Shown: piece after piece, positions 1-9,100 of the stretch
How the letters are laid out: every line of letters starts with the position of its first letter
Position numbering within the stretch: position 1 is the stretch's first letter
DNA from: Flavobacteriaceae bacterium
Lineage (GTDB): Bacteria > Bacteroidota > Bacteroidia > Flavobacteriales > Flavobacteriaceae
DNA length: 64,000 nucleotides
NCBI GenBank assembly: GCA_030683815.1
Contig: JAUXPJ010000011.1
Span: forward strand, 1-64,000
Direction of reading: 5' to 3'
Program-made: the position numbers and the translations under genes
Notes under the pieces: model-generated
Told to the model about the DNA's origin: nothing
Databases searched by the model: none
Seen by the model: the letters and a program-made list of their open reading frames with translations, nothing else

Positions 1-1
1 T

Positions 2-118
2 ATTATAAAATTATCTAAAGATTATTCATTTGACTTTTTTTATTGGCTATTTTTCAATGAATTTTCTATCAATAATTTTGATAGACCAAAACCAAACTTA
101 ATAAATTTAAAGTTTTAA
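2..118 (+). CDS. C-terminal end of an unknown protein (partial)
   Basis: Frame 2 is open from the window edge to a TAA at 116-118 and gives about 38 residues rich in Phe, Asn and Leu (contains DFFYWLFFNEFSINNFDRPK). A strong plus-strand terminator follows at 165-192, which fits the end of a plus-strand transcription unit. The family cannot be recognised from this tail, and an open frame this short could be chance. The upstream part lies outside the window. Confidence 0.5.
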   Translation: MIKLSKDYSFDFFYWLFFNEFSINNFDRPKPNLINLKF

Positions 119-164
119 AAAATCTTTTTCAGCAAACCCTATATAAATATTCGTTTGTAATCAC

Positions 165-192
165 AAAAAATCCCGCAAAAAGCGGGATTTTT
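165..192 (+). terminator. rho-independent terminator
   Basis: Stem AAAAATCCCGC / GCGGGATTTTT with an AAAAA loop and flanking A and T runs, so it could work in both directions. It lies just after the partial plus-strand reading frame that ends at 118. The sequence resembles the weaker hairpin beyond glmS at 532-556. Confidence 0.7.
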
Positions 193-199
193 ATGTTTT

Positions 200-571
200 A
201 TGTTGGGTTACTCTACCGTAACGGAGACTTCGTATAGCGGGTTTAAATTTTAACCTTTTTGTTGCTCAATATTTCTCAATTTAATTTCTCGTTTTATGAA
301 TACGAGTCAGGAGACTTCATATAGCGAGAAATATTAAATCCGTGGTCTGAATAAATCTCAAAACATATCTAACTAAATTATTTCTAATTAGATGGCACGG
401 AACGGAAAAGATTTCCGCGTCAGCGGGTGTGATTAGAAAAATATTTGGAGTAGTGTTGTTGGCGATTGCCGTTAAATTATTTGCCGCCAATATTTTGGGT
501 TTGTTTGAGCATTCTTAGGAATTTAGAACATAAAAACCCGCAAAAGCAGGATTTTAAGAAGTTATTTTGAG
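200..571. other. repeat-bearing spacer, no gene seen
   Basis: No convincing reading frame. Positions 207-237 read on the minus strand as a short stretch ending SVTVE-stop, the same residues that end GlmS at 572, directly beside a similar hairpin. This looks like a duplicated 3' end. The motif GGAGACTTC(G/A)TATAGCG occurs twice, at about 223-239 and 308-324. Positions about 392-426 hold a GC-richer, partly palindromic segment (CGGAACGGAAAAGATTTCCG). These look like dispersed intergenic repeats; no function can be assigned. Confidence 0.5.
532..556 (-). terminator. probable terminator of the glmS operon
   Basis: On the minus strand an imperfect hairpin (TCCTGC, TTTT loop, GCGGGT with one G-T pair and one mismatch) followed by a T run lies 16 bases past the glmS stop. 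It resembles the better hairpin at 165-192, as if the glmS 3' end and terminator had been copied. Confidence 0.5.
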
Positions 572-2425
572 TTACTCCACCGTAACAGACTTAGCTAAAT
601 TTCGGGGCTGATCCACATTACAACCTCTCATTACAGCAATATAATAAGATAACAGCTGTAACGGAATTGTTGTTAATAATGGAGTCAAAGCTTCTATAGT
701 CTCAGGAATTTCGATAACATGGTCTGCCAGTTCTTTAACAATAGTATCGCCTTCCGTAACAACAGCAATAATAATTCCTTTGCGCGCTTTAATCTCTTGA
801 ATATTGCTCACAATTTTATCGTAATGTCCATTATTAGTAGCAATCACAACAATTGGCATATTTTCATCAATCAGGGCAATTGGACCGTGTTTCATTTCTG
901 CGGCAGGATATCCTTCTGCATGGATATAGGAGATTTCTTTTAATTTTAAAGCGCCCTCTAAAGCAACAGGAAAGTTAAAACCTCGACCCAAATAAAGGAA
1001 GTTGGTAGCGTCTTTATAAATTGATGCAATATGTTTAATTTTATCTTCTAAGTTTAATAATGTTCTAACTTTCTCTGGAATTAATCCCATTTGATGAAGG
1101 TATTTATTAAAATCAGCTTTAGAAATAGACCCATTTGCTTTACCTAAACGCAAAGCAATTAATGTTAATAGAGTAATTTGAGTTGTAAATGCCTTTGTTG
1201 ATGCAACTCCAATTTCAGGACCTGCATGAGTATATGAACCTGTATGAGTTTCTCTGGCGATAGATGAACCAACTACATTACAAATTCCGTAAACAAAAGC
1301 TCCTTTAGATTTTGCTAATTTGATGGCCGCTAAAGTATCTGCTGTTTCTCCGGATTGTGAAATGGCAATGACAATATCTTTATTTGTAATAATCGGATTT
1401 CGATATCTGAATTCTGATCCATATTCAACTTCAACAGGAATTCTGGCTAATTCTTCGAATAAATATTCGCCTACCAAACCTGCGTGCCATGAAGTTCCGC
1501 AACCAATCATGATAATTCTGTTTGCATTTAGGAATTTCTCGATATGGTAATCAATTCCGGAAACTTTTACTATCCCTTCATTTGGCAATAATCTACCTCT
1601 AAAAGTATCGGTTATAGCGTTTGGCTGCTCGTGGATTTCTTTCAGCATAAAATGTTCATAGCCACCTTTTTCTATTTGTTCTAAATTGAGTTTTAATTGT
1701 TGAATAGAGGCCTCTACTAAAGAATCATCTGTCAATTTTCTAATTTTGATACTTCTGCCGACTTTGATAATGGCCATATGATCATCATCTAAATAAATGG
1801 CATTTTTAGTGTATTCAATAAAAGGGGAGGCATCCGAAGCGATAAAAAACTCTGCATTTTCTTCACCTACTCCAATAGCAATCGGACTTCCTAAACGTGC
1901 TACAACTAATTCATCCGGTTTAGTTTTGTCAAAAACTGCAATCGCATAAGCTCCAACCACTTCATTTAAAGCCAATTGAACTGCTTTTCCGAGTTTGCAT
2001 TTTTCGTTCTTTTTTATCTCTTCAATTAAATTGATTAAAACTTCGGTATCGGTATCGCTATGAAAAATATAACCTCTTTTGATTAATTCTTTTTTGATGG
2101 TATCATAATTTTCAATGATGCCGTTATGAACAATAACTAAATTTCCTGATTGAGAAACGTGTGGATGTGAATTTACATGATTTGGAACTCCGTGAGTTGC
2201 CCAACGGGTATGACCAAATCCGATTTTTCCTTTTTTAGTATTTTCTGTTTCAAAAATGGCTTCCAATTCAGACACTTTCCCTTTGGTTTTTAAAACGTTG
2301 ATGTCCTCACCATTAAATAACACTATACCTGCGCTGTCATAACCTCTGTATTCTAAACGATATAAACCATTTAAAACAATAGGATATGCATTACGGTATC
2401 CAATATATCCTGCAATTCCACACAT
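572..2425 (-). CDS. glmS: glutamine--fructose-6-phosphate aminotransferase (isomerizing)
   Basis: Makes glucosamine-6-phosphate from fructose-6-phosphate and glutamine, the first step to UDP-GlcNAc for peptidoglycan and LPS. The protein has 617 residues, close to the usual 609. It begins MCGIAGYIGYR, so Cys2 is the class II amidotransferase nucleophile once Met1 is removed. The glutaminase domain covers about the first 230 residues and two SIS sugar-isomerase domains follow (SGETADTLAA, GTSWHAG, then GRGFNFPVALEGALKLKE). The C-terminus RNLAKSVTVE is typical. It is last in a minus-strand group with DUF4270 and GT5-like genes, starting 10 bases after the DUF4270 stop. No glmS ribozyme is apparent. 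Confidence 0.98.
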   Translation of the reverse strand: MCGIAGYIGYRNAYPIVLNGLYRLEYRGYDSAGIVLFNGEDINVLKTKGKVSELEAIFETENTKKGKIGFGHTRWATHGVPNHVNSHPHVSQSGNLVIVHNGIIENYDTIKKELIKRGYIFHSDTDTEVLINLIEEIKKNEKCKLGKAVQLALNEVVGAYAIAVFDKTKPDELVVARLGSPIAIGVGEENAEFFIASDASPFIEYTKNAIYLDDDHMAIIKVGRSIKIRKLTDDSLVEASIQQLKLNLEQIEKGGYEHFMLKEIHEQPNAITDTFRGRLLPNEGIVKVSGIDYHIEKFLNANRIIMIGCGTSWHAGLVGEYLFEELARIPVEVEYGSEFRYRNPIITNKDIVIAISQSGETADTLAAIKLAKSKGAFVYGICNVVGSSIARETHTGSYTHAGPEIGVASTKAFTTQITLLTLIALRLGKANGSISKADFNKYLHQMGLIPEKVRTLLNLEDKIKHIASIYKDATNFLYLGRGFNFPVALEGALKLKEISYIHAEGYPAAEMKHGPIALIDENMPIVVIATNNGHYDKIVSNIQEIKARKGIIIAVVTEGDTIVKELADHVIEIPETIEALTPLLTTIPLQLLSYYIAVMRGCNVDQPRNLAKSVTVE

Positions 2426-2435
2426 AACATTTTAT

Positions 2436-3980
2436 TTAGTTATTTATTTCAGTATAATGAATTTCTAAACGGATGCGTTTATCTATATCATTAGTTTGAT
2501 TTCCGTGCAATACCACTCCTTTTGGAGTCCAACTATAGTCTCTAATTTTATTATCAGCAGCAGACTGAGGTAAATCTGATGGGCTATAAACTTTGATTCC
2601 AAATTTGAATAATTCATCTCTGTTTTCAATCTTTAAAATATCAGAAATATAATCGGTAATTTTAAATTTATAGCGATATGGAACAGAGTCTTTATCTTTT
2701 TCTAAGAAACCTGAAAAGACTTGTTGACCTTCTGTAAACAAATCTTTTATTTGTGATGTTTCATCATAGTTGTACAAGAATAATCGCTCTGGATAATTTT
2801 TACTGCTTGCATTTTTATCAATATACATCAACAAACTTGCATCATTGATTAACCATTTATTGGCTCTTAAATTTTTGATGTTTTCATCTAATTTCATTAC
2901 AGCTATGGAACCTGCTGCTCCTTGTACATATAATCTTGAAGCTCCGTTTATTGTATTTGGATTGGTTAAAAACGGTTGTGCATTAGAACCGTTATAATCT
3001 CTACTTATTTTATTGGTAATGATACCTCCCAAAGAGAAAGCCATCGTTTGTTTGGTTCGAGTTGTTGTTGTAACATTATCGGTTGTTGTTTGTACATCAT
3101 TTGAATAATAGATGGTGACTTTAGCATCATACATGTTTAATGACAACAATGAGCTGCTCGGATTTGCCAAAGGGGTAGCTTCTATAAATAATCCTCTAAA
3201 ATATTTGGTGAAATTATCTTGAGATTCAAACTCAACTCCACCTGATTTATCAACAAAAAGTTGTTTAAATTTTTGAGAATCTAATGGTAATTTGATGGAT
3301 GGTTTTTTATCTGTTTTTTTAATGGTGTCTCTTGTATAAACTTCAAATCCGCCGGATAAAAGGGGTTTTAAACGATCTACATATAAAACTGTATCATTTT
3401 CATTGGGTTTAAAATTACCCGTATAAAGTGCTGGTGTTATTTTTTGATACTCTTTATCGGTATAATAAACCAAATTTTGCGATGGATTAGCAGGGTCTAA
3501 AGTGTTTAAAAATGTGCCTAACTCAAAAACATTTAATTGAAATTCTACCTCTTTATTTCCGATGATGGAATCTAACTTAAAGTTTGGAACGCTTTTATTA
3601 ACCCCATTAACTGTTACAGTTTTATTGCCATCTTTAGTGGCATGATATGGAATGTCTAAAATCACCATTTCAATATGTGGATTGGTTCCAAAATTAACAG
3701 CATCTGCAGGAAGACCCATTTGAGCCGCAACAGAAGTATTGATTTTTCCAAAATCTGCATCATTATAAACGCCTAATAAATATTGCCCTAAAGAATTTGC
3801 TCTGGTTTTTTCAATGTTTTTATTATAAGCCACAGCTTCAACTATCTGTTTATCAGTGCTGAAATTATCTACGTTAATTAAATCACTGCCAATGTTTTCA
3901 AGGTCTTTTTCGCAAGAAATAATACTGCCTATTAATAGCAAGAATACTGGTAAAAATTTTAGATACTTATTAATTGTCAT
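2436..3980 (-). CDS. DUF4270 family lipoprotein
   Basis: Secreted lipoprotein of 514 residues with a signal peptide ending LLLIGSIISCEKD, where the Cys is the expected lipidation site. The rest is a long, beta-rich, low-Cys protein matching the DUF4270 family of Bacteroidetes, whose function is unknown. It sits between the GT5-like gene (17 bases upstream) and glmS (10 bases downstream), a neighbourhood I recall as conserved in flavobacteria. This suggests an envelope role linked to sugar metabolism, but that is inference from context only. Confidence 0.85.
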   Translation of the reverse strand: MTINKYLKFLPVFLLLIGSIISCEKDLENIGSDLINVDNFSTDKQIVEAVAYNKNIEKTRANSLGQYLLGVYNDADFGKINTSVAAQMGLPADAVNFGTNPHIEMVILDIPYHATKDGNKTVTVNGVNKSVPNFKLDSIIGNKEVEFQLNVFELGTFLNTLDPANPSQNLVYYTDKEYQKITPALYTGNFKPNENDTVLYVDRLKPLLSGGFEVYTRDTIKKTDKKPSIKLPLDSQKFKQLFVDKSGGVEFESQDNFTKYFRGLFIEATPLANPSSSLLSLNMYDAKVTIYYSNDVQTTTDNVTTTTRTKQTMAFSLGGIITNKISRDYNGSNAQPFLTNPNTINGASRLYVQGAAGSIAVMKLDENIKNLRANKWLINDASLLMYIDKNASSKNYPERLFLYNYDETSQIKDLFTEGQQVFSGFLEKDKDSVPYRYKFKITDYISDILKIENRDELFKFGIKVYSPSDLPQSAADNKIRDYSWTPKGVVLHGNQTNDIDKRIRLEIHYTEINN

Positions 3981-3997
3981 AAAATTATATATGTTTT

Positions 3998-4807
3998 TTA
4001 TTGTAATACCTGATTGAGATAAAAGTTGGTAATAGCATCTTCCATGTTATCTAAAGGGTAATAAGTTAATACCTTTTTATTTGATTGTTGGATGTATTGT
4101 TCTATTTCAGCTGGAATTGTGGCGCTTCCATAAACAACAGCATCCGAGTTTTCAATAGCAATTTTTTGCATATTAAAATGAGTAGATTCATTTAGAGTTA
4201 TTAATTTTTTTTCATTAGGGACGTCAAATCTAATTTTATCAAAAAGTTTACTGTCTAAAGAACCTTCAAAACCATTATTATAAATTGAAGTCACTATTTT
4301 ACTTTCATTAAACAGTGCTTCATCTGCAAAATATGTTTTTAAATAAAGGGGCAAAAGTGCAGACATCCAACCATGAATATGGATAATATGTGGTTGCCAA
4401 TTTAACTTTTTAACAGTTTCTACCACTCCTTTTGCAAAAAATATGGCTCTTTCAGCATTGTCAGTATATAGATTATCGTCTTCATCGGAAAAAATGGACT
4501 TCCTTTTAAAATACTCATCATTATCAATAAAATAAACTTGCATTCTTTCTTTAGGAATTGATGCTACTTTGATAATCAACGGCATATCCATATCATCAAC
4601 AACAATATTCATTCCCGATAATCGAATTACTTCATGTAATTGGTGTCTTCTTTCATTTATTAATCCAAAACGCGGCATAAAAATTCGGGTTTGCCCTCCT
4701 AAATTATGAACCATTTTAGCTACCTCAAACGTAGTTAAAGACATCTCCGTTTCAGGTAAATATGGTACTACTTCAGAAGATACATATAGTATTCGTTTAT
4801 CTTTCAT
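3998..4807 (-). CDS. glycogen/starch synthase N-terminal-domain protein (GT5-like)
   Basis: A 269-residue protein that resembles only the N-terminal Rossmann half of glycogen synthase GlgA (about 480 residues): RILYVSSEVVPYL at the start and HIIHIHGWMSALLPLYLKT in the middle, like the GlgA HxHDW region. The ADP-glucose-binding KxGGL motif expected after SSEVVP is replaced by PETEMSL, and the C-terminal nucleotide-binding half is absent. Glycogen synthesis is therefore doubtful; a regulatory or unrelated glycosyl role is possible. First gene of the minus-strand group with DUF4270 and glmS. A TAnnTTTG element lies just upstream at 4834-4841. Confidence 0.75.
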   Translation of the reverse strand: MKDKRILYVSSEVVPYLPETEMSLTTFEVAKMVHNLGGQTRIFMPRFGLINERRHQLHEVIRLSGMNIVVDDMDMPLIIKVASIPKERMQVYFIDNDEYFKRKSIFSDEDDNLYTDNAERAIFFAKGVVETVKKLNWQPHIIHIHGWMSALLPLYLKTYFADEALFNESKIVTSIYNNGFEGSLDSKLFDKIRFDVPNEKKLITLNESTHFNMQKIAIENSDAVVYGSATIPAEIEQYIQQSNKKVLTYYPLDNMEDAITNFYLNQVLQ

Positions 4808-4833
4808 GGAATACGTTTAATTAAAAGAATATG

Positions 4834-4841
4834 CAAAATTA
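4834..4841 (-). promoter_or_regulatory. -7 promoter element for the GT5-like/DUF4270/glmS group
   Basis: Minus-strand TAATTTTG matches the Bacteroidetes TAnnTTTG box, 27 bases before the start codon. The -33 position reads CTG instead of TTG at 19 bases. It lies in the 106-base divergent spacer shared with panC. Confidence 0.5.
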
Positions 4842-4875
4842 CAAAAATTTGTGTAGATTTCAGCATGAAAAAATG

Positions 4876-4883
4876 TAAGTTTG
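4876..4883 (+). promoter_or_regulatory. -7 promoter element for panC
   Basis: TAAGTTTG matches TAnnTTTG and lies 30 bases before the panC ATG. No TTG is seen at the usual 19-21 base spacing, so the match is to the -7 box only. Confidence 0.45.
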
Positions 4884-4913
4884 CGCCCTTTTAACAGTAA
4901 TTAACAGTTTATT

Positions 4914-5759
4914 ATGCTCGTTTTTTCCAGCTCTAAATCTATTAAAGACTATATAAGTACTTTAAGAAAAGAAAATAGTATCGGATTTGTCCCAACTATG
5001 GGTGCTTTACATCTCGGACATTTATCATTGATAGTGCAAGCAAAAACTGAAAACGATGTAGTTGTAGTGAGTATTTTTGTAAACCCGACACAATTTGACA
5101 AGAAAGAAGATCTTAATAAATACCCTAGAACTATAGAAGAAGATTTAAAATTATTGCAATCTGTTAATTGTGATGTTGTTTTTATACCAAGTATAGATGA
5201 AATGTATGAAGATAAAATAACATCTGAACATTTTGATTTTGGCGGGATCGAGTTTGAAATGGAAGGTAAATTTAGAAAAGGACATTTCGATGGAGTTGGA
5301 ACTATTGTTAAAAAATTATTTGAAATTGTTATGCCTCAAAATGCTTATTTTGGCGAAAAAGATTTTCAACAATTACAAATTGTTAAGAAATTAGTTGAAA
5401 TAACAAAACTCCCGATCAAAATAATCGGTTGCAAAATTTTTCGAGAAAAAGATGGTTTGGCCATGAGCTCTAGAAACATTCGATTATCTGAAGAACAAAG
5501 AAAAGCAGCGCCTTTTATTTATCAAACACTCCTAGATACTCAACAAAAATTTGGCATAATTAATGCGAATGAAATAAAGCAATGGGTTGAAGAGCAATTC
5601 GTCAACAATGAATTTTTAAAGTTAGAATACTTTGAAATTGCTTGTGAAGACAGTCTTAAACCCGCTAACGAATGTCAGGAAAAGAAAAATTATAGGGCTT
5701 TTATTGCCGTTTTTGTAAATGATATTCGTTTAATTGACAACATTAGATTGGGTAATTAA
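4914..5759 (+). CDS. panC: pantothenate synthetase (pantoate--beta-alanine ligase)
   Basis: Joins pantoate and beta-alanine with ATP to give pantothenate, the coenzyme A precursor. 281 residues, usual length. Family signatures are FVPTMGALHLGHLSLI (HIGH-type ATP site), VVVSIFVNPTQFDKKEDL, the YFGEKDFQQL loop and AMSSRNIRLS near residue 185. It is followed after 23 bases by panD, which supplies beta-alanine, so the two work in sequence. panB is 40 kb away at 46245-47063. Confidence 0.98.
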   Translation: MLVFSSSKSIKDYISTLRKENSIGFVPTMGALHLGHLSLIVQAKTENDVVVVSIFVNPTQFDKKEDLNKYPRTIEEDLKLLQSVNCDVVFIPSIDEMYEDKITSEHFDFGGIEFEMEGKFRKGHFDGVGTIVKKLFEIVMPQNAYFGEKDFQQLQIVKKLVEITKLPIKIIGCKIFREKDGLAMSSRNIRLSEEQRKAAPFIYQTLLDTQQKFGIINANEIKQWVEEQFVNNEFLKLEYFEIACEDSLKPANECQEKKNYRAFIAVFVNDIRLIDNIRLGN

Positions 5760-5782
5760 TACAAAATCATTAATTTTGTCCC

Positions 5783-6133
5783 ATGCAAATTGAAGTAGTA
5801 AAATCTAAAATTCATAGAGTTTCAGTCACGGGAGCTGATTTGAACTATATTGGCAGTATTACCATTGACCAAGATCTAATGGATGCCGCCAATATTATTG
5901 AAGGAGAAAAAGTTCATATTGTAAACGTGAACAATGGGGAGCGATTGATAACTTATGTAATTCCCGGTGCAAGAAATAGCGGAGAAATTACCCTTAATGG
6001 ACCAGCTGCCAGAAAAGTGGCAAAAGGCGATATAGTTATTATCATTTCTTATGCATCAATGGATTTTGAAAAGGCAAAATTATTTAAACCAACGTTGATT
6101 TTTCCAAACGAAATCAACAATTCTCTCAAATAA
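5783..6133 (+). CDS. panD: aspartate 1-decarboxylase proenzyme
   Basis: Decarboxylates aspartate to beta-alanine for PanC. 116 residues, normal size. The self-cleavage site Gly-Ser is visible in NYIGSITID (Ser near residue 25), where the new N-terminal pyruvoyl group forms. The conserved NGAA-like segment appears as NGPAAR near residue 72. It follows panC directly and is followed after 2 bases by a membrane protein gene, implying co-transcription. Confidence 0.97.
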   Translation: MQIEVVKSKIHRVSVTGADLNYIGSITIDQDLMDAANIIEGEKVHIVNVNNGERLITYVIPGARNSGEITLNGPAARKVAKGDIVIIISYASMDFEKAKLFKPTLIFPNEINNSLK

Positions 6134-6135
6134 TT

Positions 6136-7101
6136 TTGAGAAAAAATTATAAAAAAATCATATTCACTATACTCCCAATTGCTTTGGGAGTTTTTTTAAT
6201 TTGGTTACCACTTTCTAAACTGAGTTCTTCTGACTTTGAAACCATCAAAAATGCTTTTAAAAATGCCAATTATTATTGGATTCTTTTATCCTTATTTTTA
6301 GGATTTTTAAGTCATGCCTCCAGAGCGTATAGATGGAAATTTTTGTTGGAACCATTGGGTTTTAAACCCCGTTTTATCAATAGTTTATCATCCGTTTTTG
6401 CCGGATATTTAGTTAATTTCGGGATTCCTAGAGCCGGTGAATTAACAAGAGCTGCCAGTATCTCAAAATATGAAAATATCCCTTTTGAAAAAGCCATCGG
6501 AACGATTGTTGCCGAAAGAATTGCCGATATTTTTATGCTATTTTTAGTTATTATTGTCACTTTTTTATTCCAATTTGAACTGATTTGGAGTTTAATTCAG
6601 CAAAAGATTCCTAAAAATCCACTTCAATTAGGGTTTTATCTTTTTTTATTGATACTTTTTATTTTGTTGATGTTCTTTCTTCTTAAAAAATTCAATTCAG
6701 CAATATTTTACAGAATTAAACTTTTTGTAAAAGGACTTGTTGAAGGAGGATTCAGTATTTTAAAAATGAAAAATAAAGGAGCTTTCATTTTCCACACAAT
6801 TTTCATTTGGGTTCTTTATATTCTCACATTTTATATAGCTTCTTTCGCGATACAGGAAACAGCTAATTTAAGTATAGGTGCCATTTTAACTGGCTTTATT
6901 GTTGGATCTTTAAGCATTGCAGCTACTAATGGAGGTATAGGAACTTATCCTTTAGGTATTCAACAAGCACTCATTTTATACGGAATTTCAGCCCTTCCGG
7001 CTCTAACATTTGGTTGGATTATTTGGACTGCTCAAACATTAGGAATGGTTCTTTTTGGAGGAATCTCCTTTTTATTACTTCCTATAATTAATAGAAAATA
7101 G
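6136..7101 (+). CDS. YbhN/UPF0104-type flippase-like membrane protein
   Basis: A 321-residue integral membrane protein with about eight hydrophobic segments, of the lysylphosphatidylglycerol synthase TM-region (YbhN, UPF0104) family. Family-type motifs are SHASRAYRWKFLLEPLG, FAGYLVNFGIPRAGELTRA and a GGIGTYPLG segment near the C-terminus. It lacks the catalytic MprF synthase domain, so phospholipid flipping or an accessory role is more likely than lysyl transfer. The start is TTG, 2 bases after the panD stop; no in-frame ATG is near, so translational coupling to panD is likely. Confidence 0.85.
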   Translation: MRKNYKKIIFTILPIALGVFLIWLPLSKLSSSDFETIKNAFKNANYYWILLSLFLGFLSHASRAYRWKFLLEPLGFKPRFINSLSSVFAGYLVNFGIPRAGELTRAASISKYENIPFEKAIGTIVAERIADIFMLFLVIIVTFLFQFELIWSLIQQKIPKNPLQLGFYLFLLILFILLMFFLLKKFNSAIFYRIKLFVKGLVEGGFSILKMKNKGAFIFHTIFIWVLYILTFYIASFAIQETANLSIGAILTGFIVGSLSIAATNGGIGTYPLGIQQALILYGISALPALTFGWIIWTAQTLGMVLFGGISFLLLPIINRK

Positions 7102-7166
7102 CAGCTTTTTAAACTATTTCCCGCGTTTTAAAATCTAAAATTCATATATTTCTAAAAAATTTAGAA

Positions 7167-7730
7167 ATGAAAAAAATTATCTTATTTTTGATTGTTTTCA
7201 TAACAATTAAAGCTGGAGCCCAACAAGAAAGTGGAGCAGTCCAATTTTGGAAAAATCTTAAAAATCACTGTGGAAATTCTTACGAAGGAACGGTAATAGA
7301 AGCACCGGAAAACGATTCTTTCAGAGGGAATAAATTAGTGATGCATGTGCGTTCTTGTTCAGAAAATACTATCCGCATTCCGTTTTTTGTTGGCGAAGAT
7401 AAATCTAGAACTTGGGTTTTAAGTCTACAAAACGATAGAATTCAGCTTAAACATGACCATCGACATAAAGATGGAACACCTGATGAAGTGACACAATATG
7501 GAGGCACAACTTCCAATGCCGGATTACCAAACATTCAGTTTTTTCCTGCTGATCAGGAAACAGCTGATTTAATTTCATATGCCTCTACCAATGTTTGGTG
7601 GATTACCATTGATGAAATTTCCTTTACTTATAATTTAAGAAGAATAGGAACTGATCGTTTATTTTCTGTTCGATTTGATTTAACCAAACCTATTTCAACT
7701 CCTGCTGCACCTTGGGGTTGGGAAGAATAA
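7167..7730 (+). CDS. secreted protein of unknown function
   Basis: 187 residues with a signal peptide (MKKIILFLIVFITIKAGAQ, cleavage after GAQ). The mature part has two cysteines (NHCGNSYEG and VRSCSENT) that could form a disulfide, a His-rich HDHRHKDGTPDEVTQYGG stretch, and a Trp/Pro-rich end (PAAPWGWEE). I do not recognise the family. The gene ends 11 bases before radA and is likely co-transcribed with it. Periplasmic or outer-membrane-facing location is inferred from the signal peptide. Confidence 0.8.
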   Translation: MKKIILFLIVFITIKAGAQQESGAVQFWKNLKNHCGNSYEGTVIEAPENDSFRGNKLVMHVRSCSENTIRIPFFVGEDKSRTWVLSLQNDRIQLKHDHRHKDGTPDEVTQYGGTTSNAGLPNIQFFPADQETADLISYASTNVWWITIDEISFTYNLRRIGTDRLFSVRFDLTKPISTPAAPWGWEE

Positions 7731-7741
7731 TTTCATCTGAA

Positions 7742-9100
7742 ATGGCTAAAACAAAAACAACTTTCTTTTGTCAAAGTTGCGGAACACAATTTTCAAAATG
7801 GCAAGGTCAGTGTACTTCTTGTCATGAATGGAATACAATTGTAGAGGAAATTATTCAAAAGGAATCTAAAAGAGAATGGACTGCCAATTCATCAGTTAAA
7901 AAAGTTCCTAAACCTCAACGAATTTCTGAAATTGAGCTAAGTGAACAAGATAGAATTTCAACTAAAAGCGATGAATTAAATAGAGTTTTAGGCGGAGGAT
8001 TAGTAAGAGGTTCTGTTGTTTTGGTCGGCGGTGAGCCCGGTGTTGGAAAATCAACTTTAATGCTTCAAATTGCAATGCTTTCAACGCATAAAGTTCTTTA
8101 TGTTTCTGGTGAAGAAAGCTTAACTCAAATCAAAATGCGTTCAGAACGATTAAAACAAAACAACCCCAATTGTTATGTTCTAACCGAGACTAATACACAA
8201 CATATTTTCAAAAATATTGAAGAACTTCAACCGGAAATTCTTATAATAGACTCTATTCAAACACTTTATACTGACTATTTAGATGCAACTCCCGGAACTG
8301 TTTCTCAAATTAGAGAATCTGCTGCCGAACTCATCAAATTCGCAAAAGAAACAGCCACTCCAGTCTTTTTAGTTGGACATATAACTAAAGATGGTCAGTT
8401 GGCCGGTCCTAAAATTTTAGAACATATGGTTGATGTTGTTTTACAATTTGAAGGCGATAGAAATCATATACACAGAATTCTTAGAGTTCATAAAAATCGT
8501 TATGGTTCTGCAGCAGAATTAGGAATTTTTGAGATGCAAACAACCGGTTTAAGAGAAGTTGCAAATCCATCAGAAATATTAATTTCTCAAAAAGAAGAAT
8601 CTCTAAGCGGCATTGCAATTGCTTCTATAATTGAAGGAGCCAGACCTTTGATGATTGAAGTTCAGGCCTTAGTAAGCACCGCTGTTTACGGAACTCCGCA
8701 GCGCTCGTCAACCGGTTATAATTTAAAAAGATTAAATATGTTATTGGCAGTTTTAGAAAAACGGGCCGGATTTAAATTAGGTGTAAAAGATGTTTTTCTA
8801 AATATCACCGGAGGTATAACTGTTGAAGATCCATCCATTGATTTAGCTGTAGTCGCGGCAATTTTATCATCCAACGAAGATGAAAGCATTCCTCAAAATT
8901 TCTGTTTTGCTGCAGAAGTCGGTTTAGCAGGAGAAATAAGACCTATAAGTCGGATTGATCAACGGATAAAAGAAGCAGAAAAATTGGGTTATGAAAAAAT
9001 ATTTGTTTCTAAGTATAATAAATTTGAAAAACGAAATAGCTCAATTCAAATCATCAATGTTTCTAAAATAGAAGATGTTTTTAAATACTTGTTTGCATAA
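7742..9100 (+). CDS. radA: DNA repair protein RadA
   Basis: RecA-like ATPase that drives branch migration in recombination repair. 452 residues from the chosen start. N-terminal C4 zinc finger (CQSCGTQFSKWQGQCTSC), Walker A GEPGVGKST near residue 95, the RadA-specific KNRYG motif (HKNRYGSAAELG), and a C-terminal Lon-protease-like domain (GGITVEDPSIDLAVVAAILSS). An in-frame ATG at 7712 adds ten residues but overlaps the preceding gene; MAKTKTTFFCQSCG is the usual RadA start, so 7742 is preferred. A terminator follows directly. Confidence 0.97.
   Translation: MAKTKTTFFCQSCGTQFSKWQGQCTSCHEWNTIVEEIIQKESKREWTANSSVKKVPKPQRISEIELSEQDRISTKSDELNRVLGGGLVRGSVVLVGGEPGVGKSTLMLQIAMLSTHKVLYVSGEESLTQIKMRSERLKQNNPNCYVLTETNTQHIFKNIEELQPEILIIDSIQTLYTDYLDATPGTVSQIRESAAELIKFAKETATPVFLVGHITKDGQLAGPKILEHMVDVVLQFEGDRNHIHRILRVHKNRYGSAAELGIFEMQTTGLREVANPSEILISQKEESLSGIAIASIIEGARPLMIEVQALVSTAVYGTPQRSSTGYNLKRLNMLLAVLEKRAGFKLGVKDVFLNITGGITVEDPSIDLAVVAAILSSNEDESIPQNFCFAAEVGLAGEIRPISRIDQRIKEAEKLGYEKIFVSKYNKFEKRNSSIQIINVSKIEDVFKYLFA

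Noticed and set aside
719-943. Plus-strand open frame of 74 codons inside glmS
   Set aside because: Antisense shadow of the glmS coding sequence, with Asn/Phe-rich composition and no family resemblance.
572-2425. glmS ribozyme or riboswitch upstream of glmS
   Set aside because: Only 10 bases separate glmS from the upstream gene, leaving no room, and the motif is not seen.
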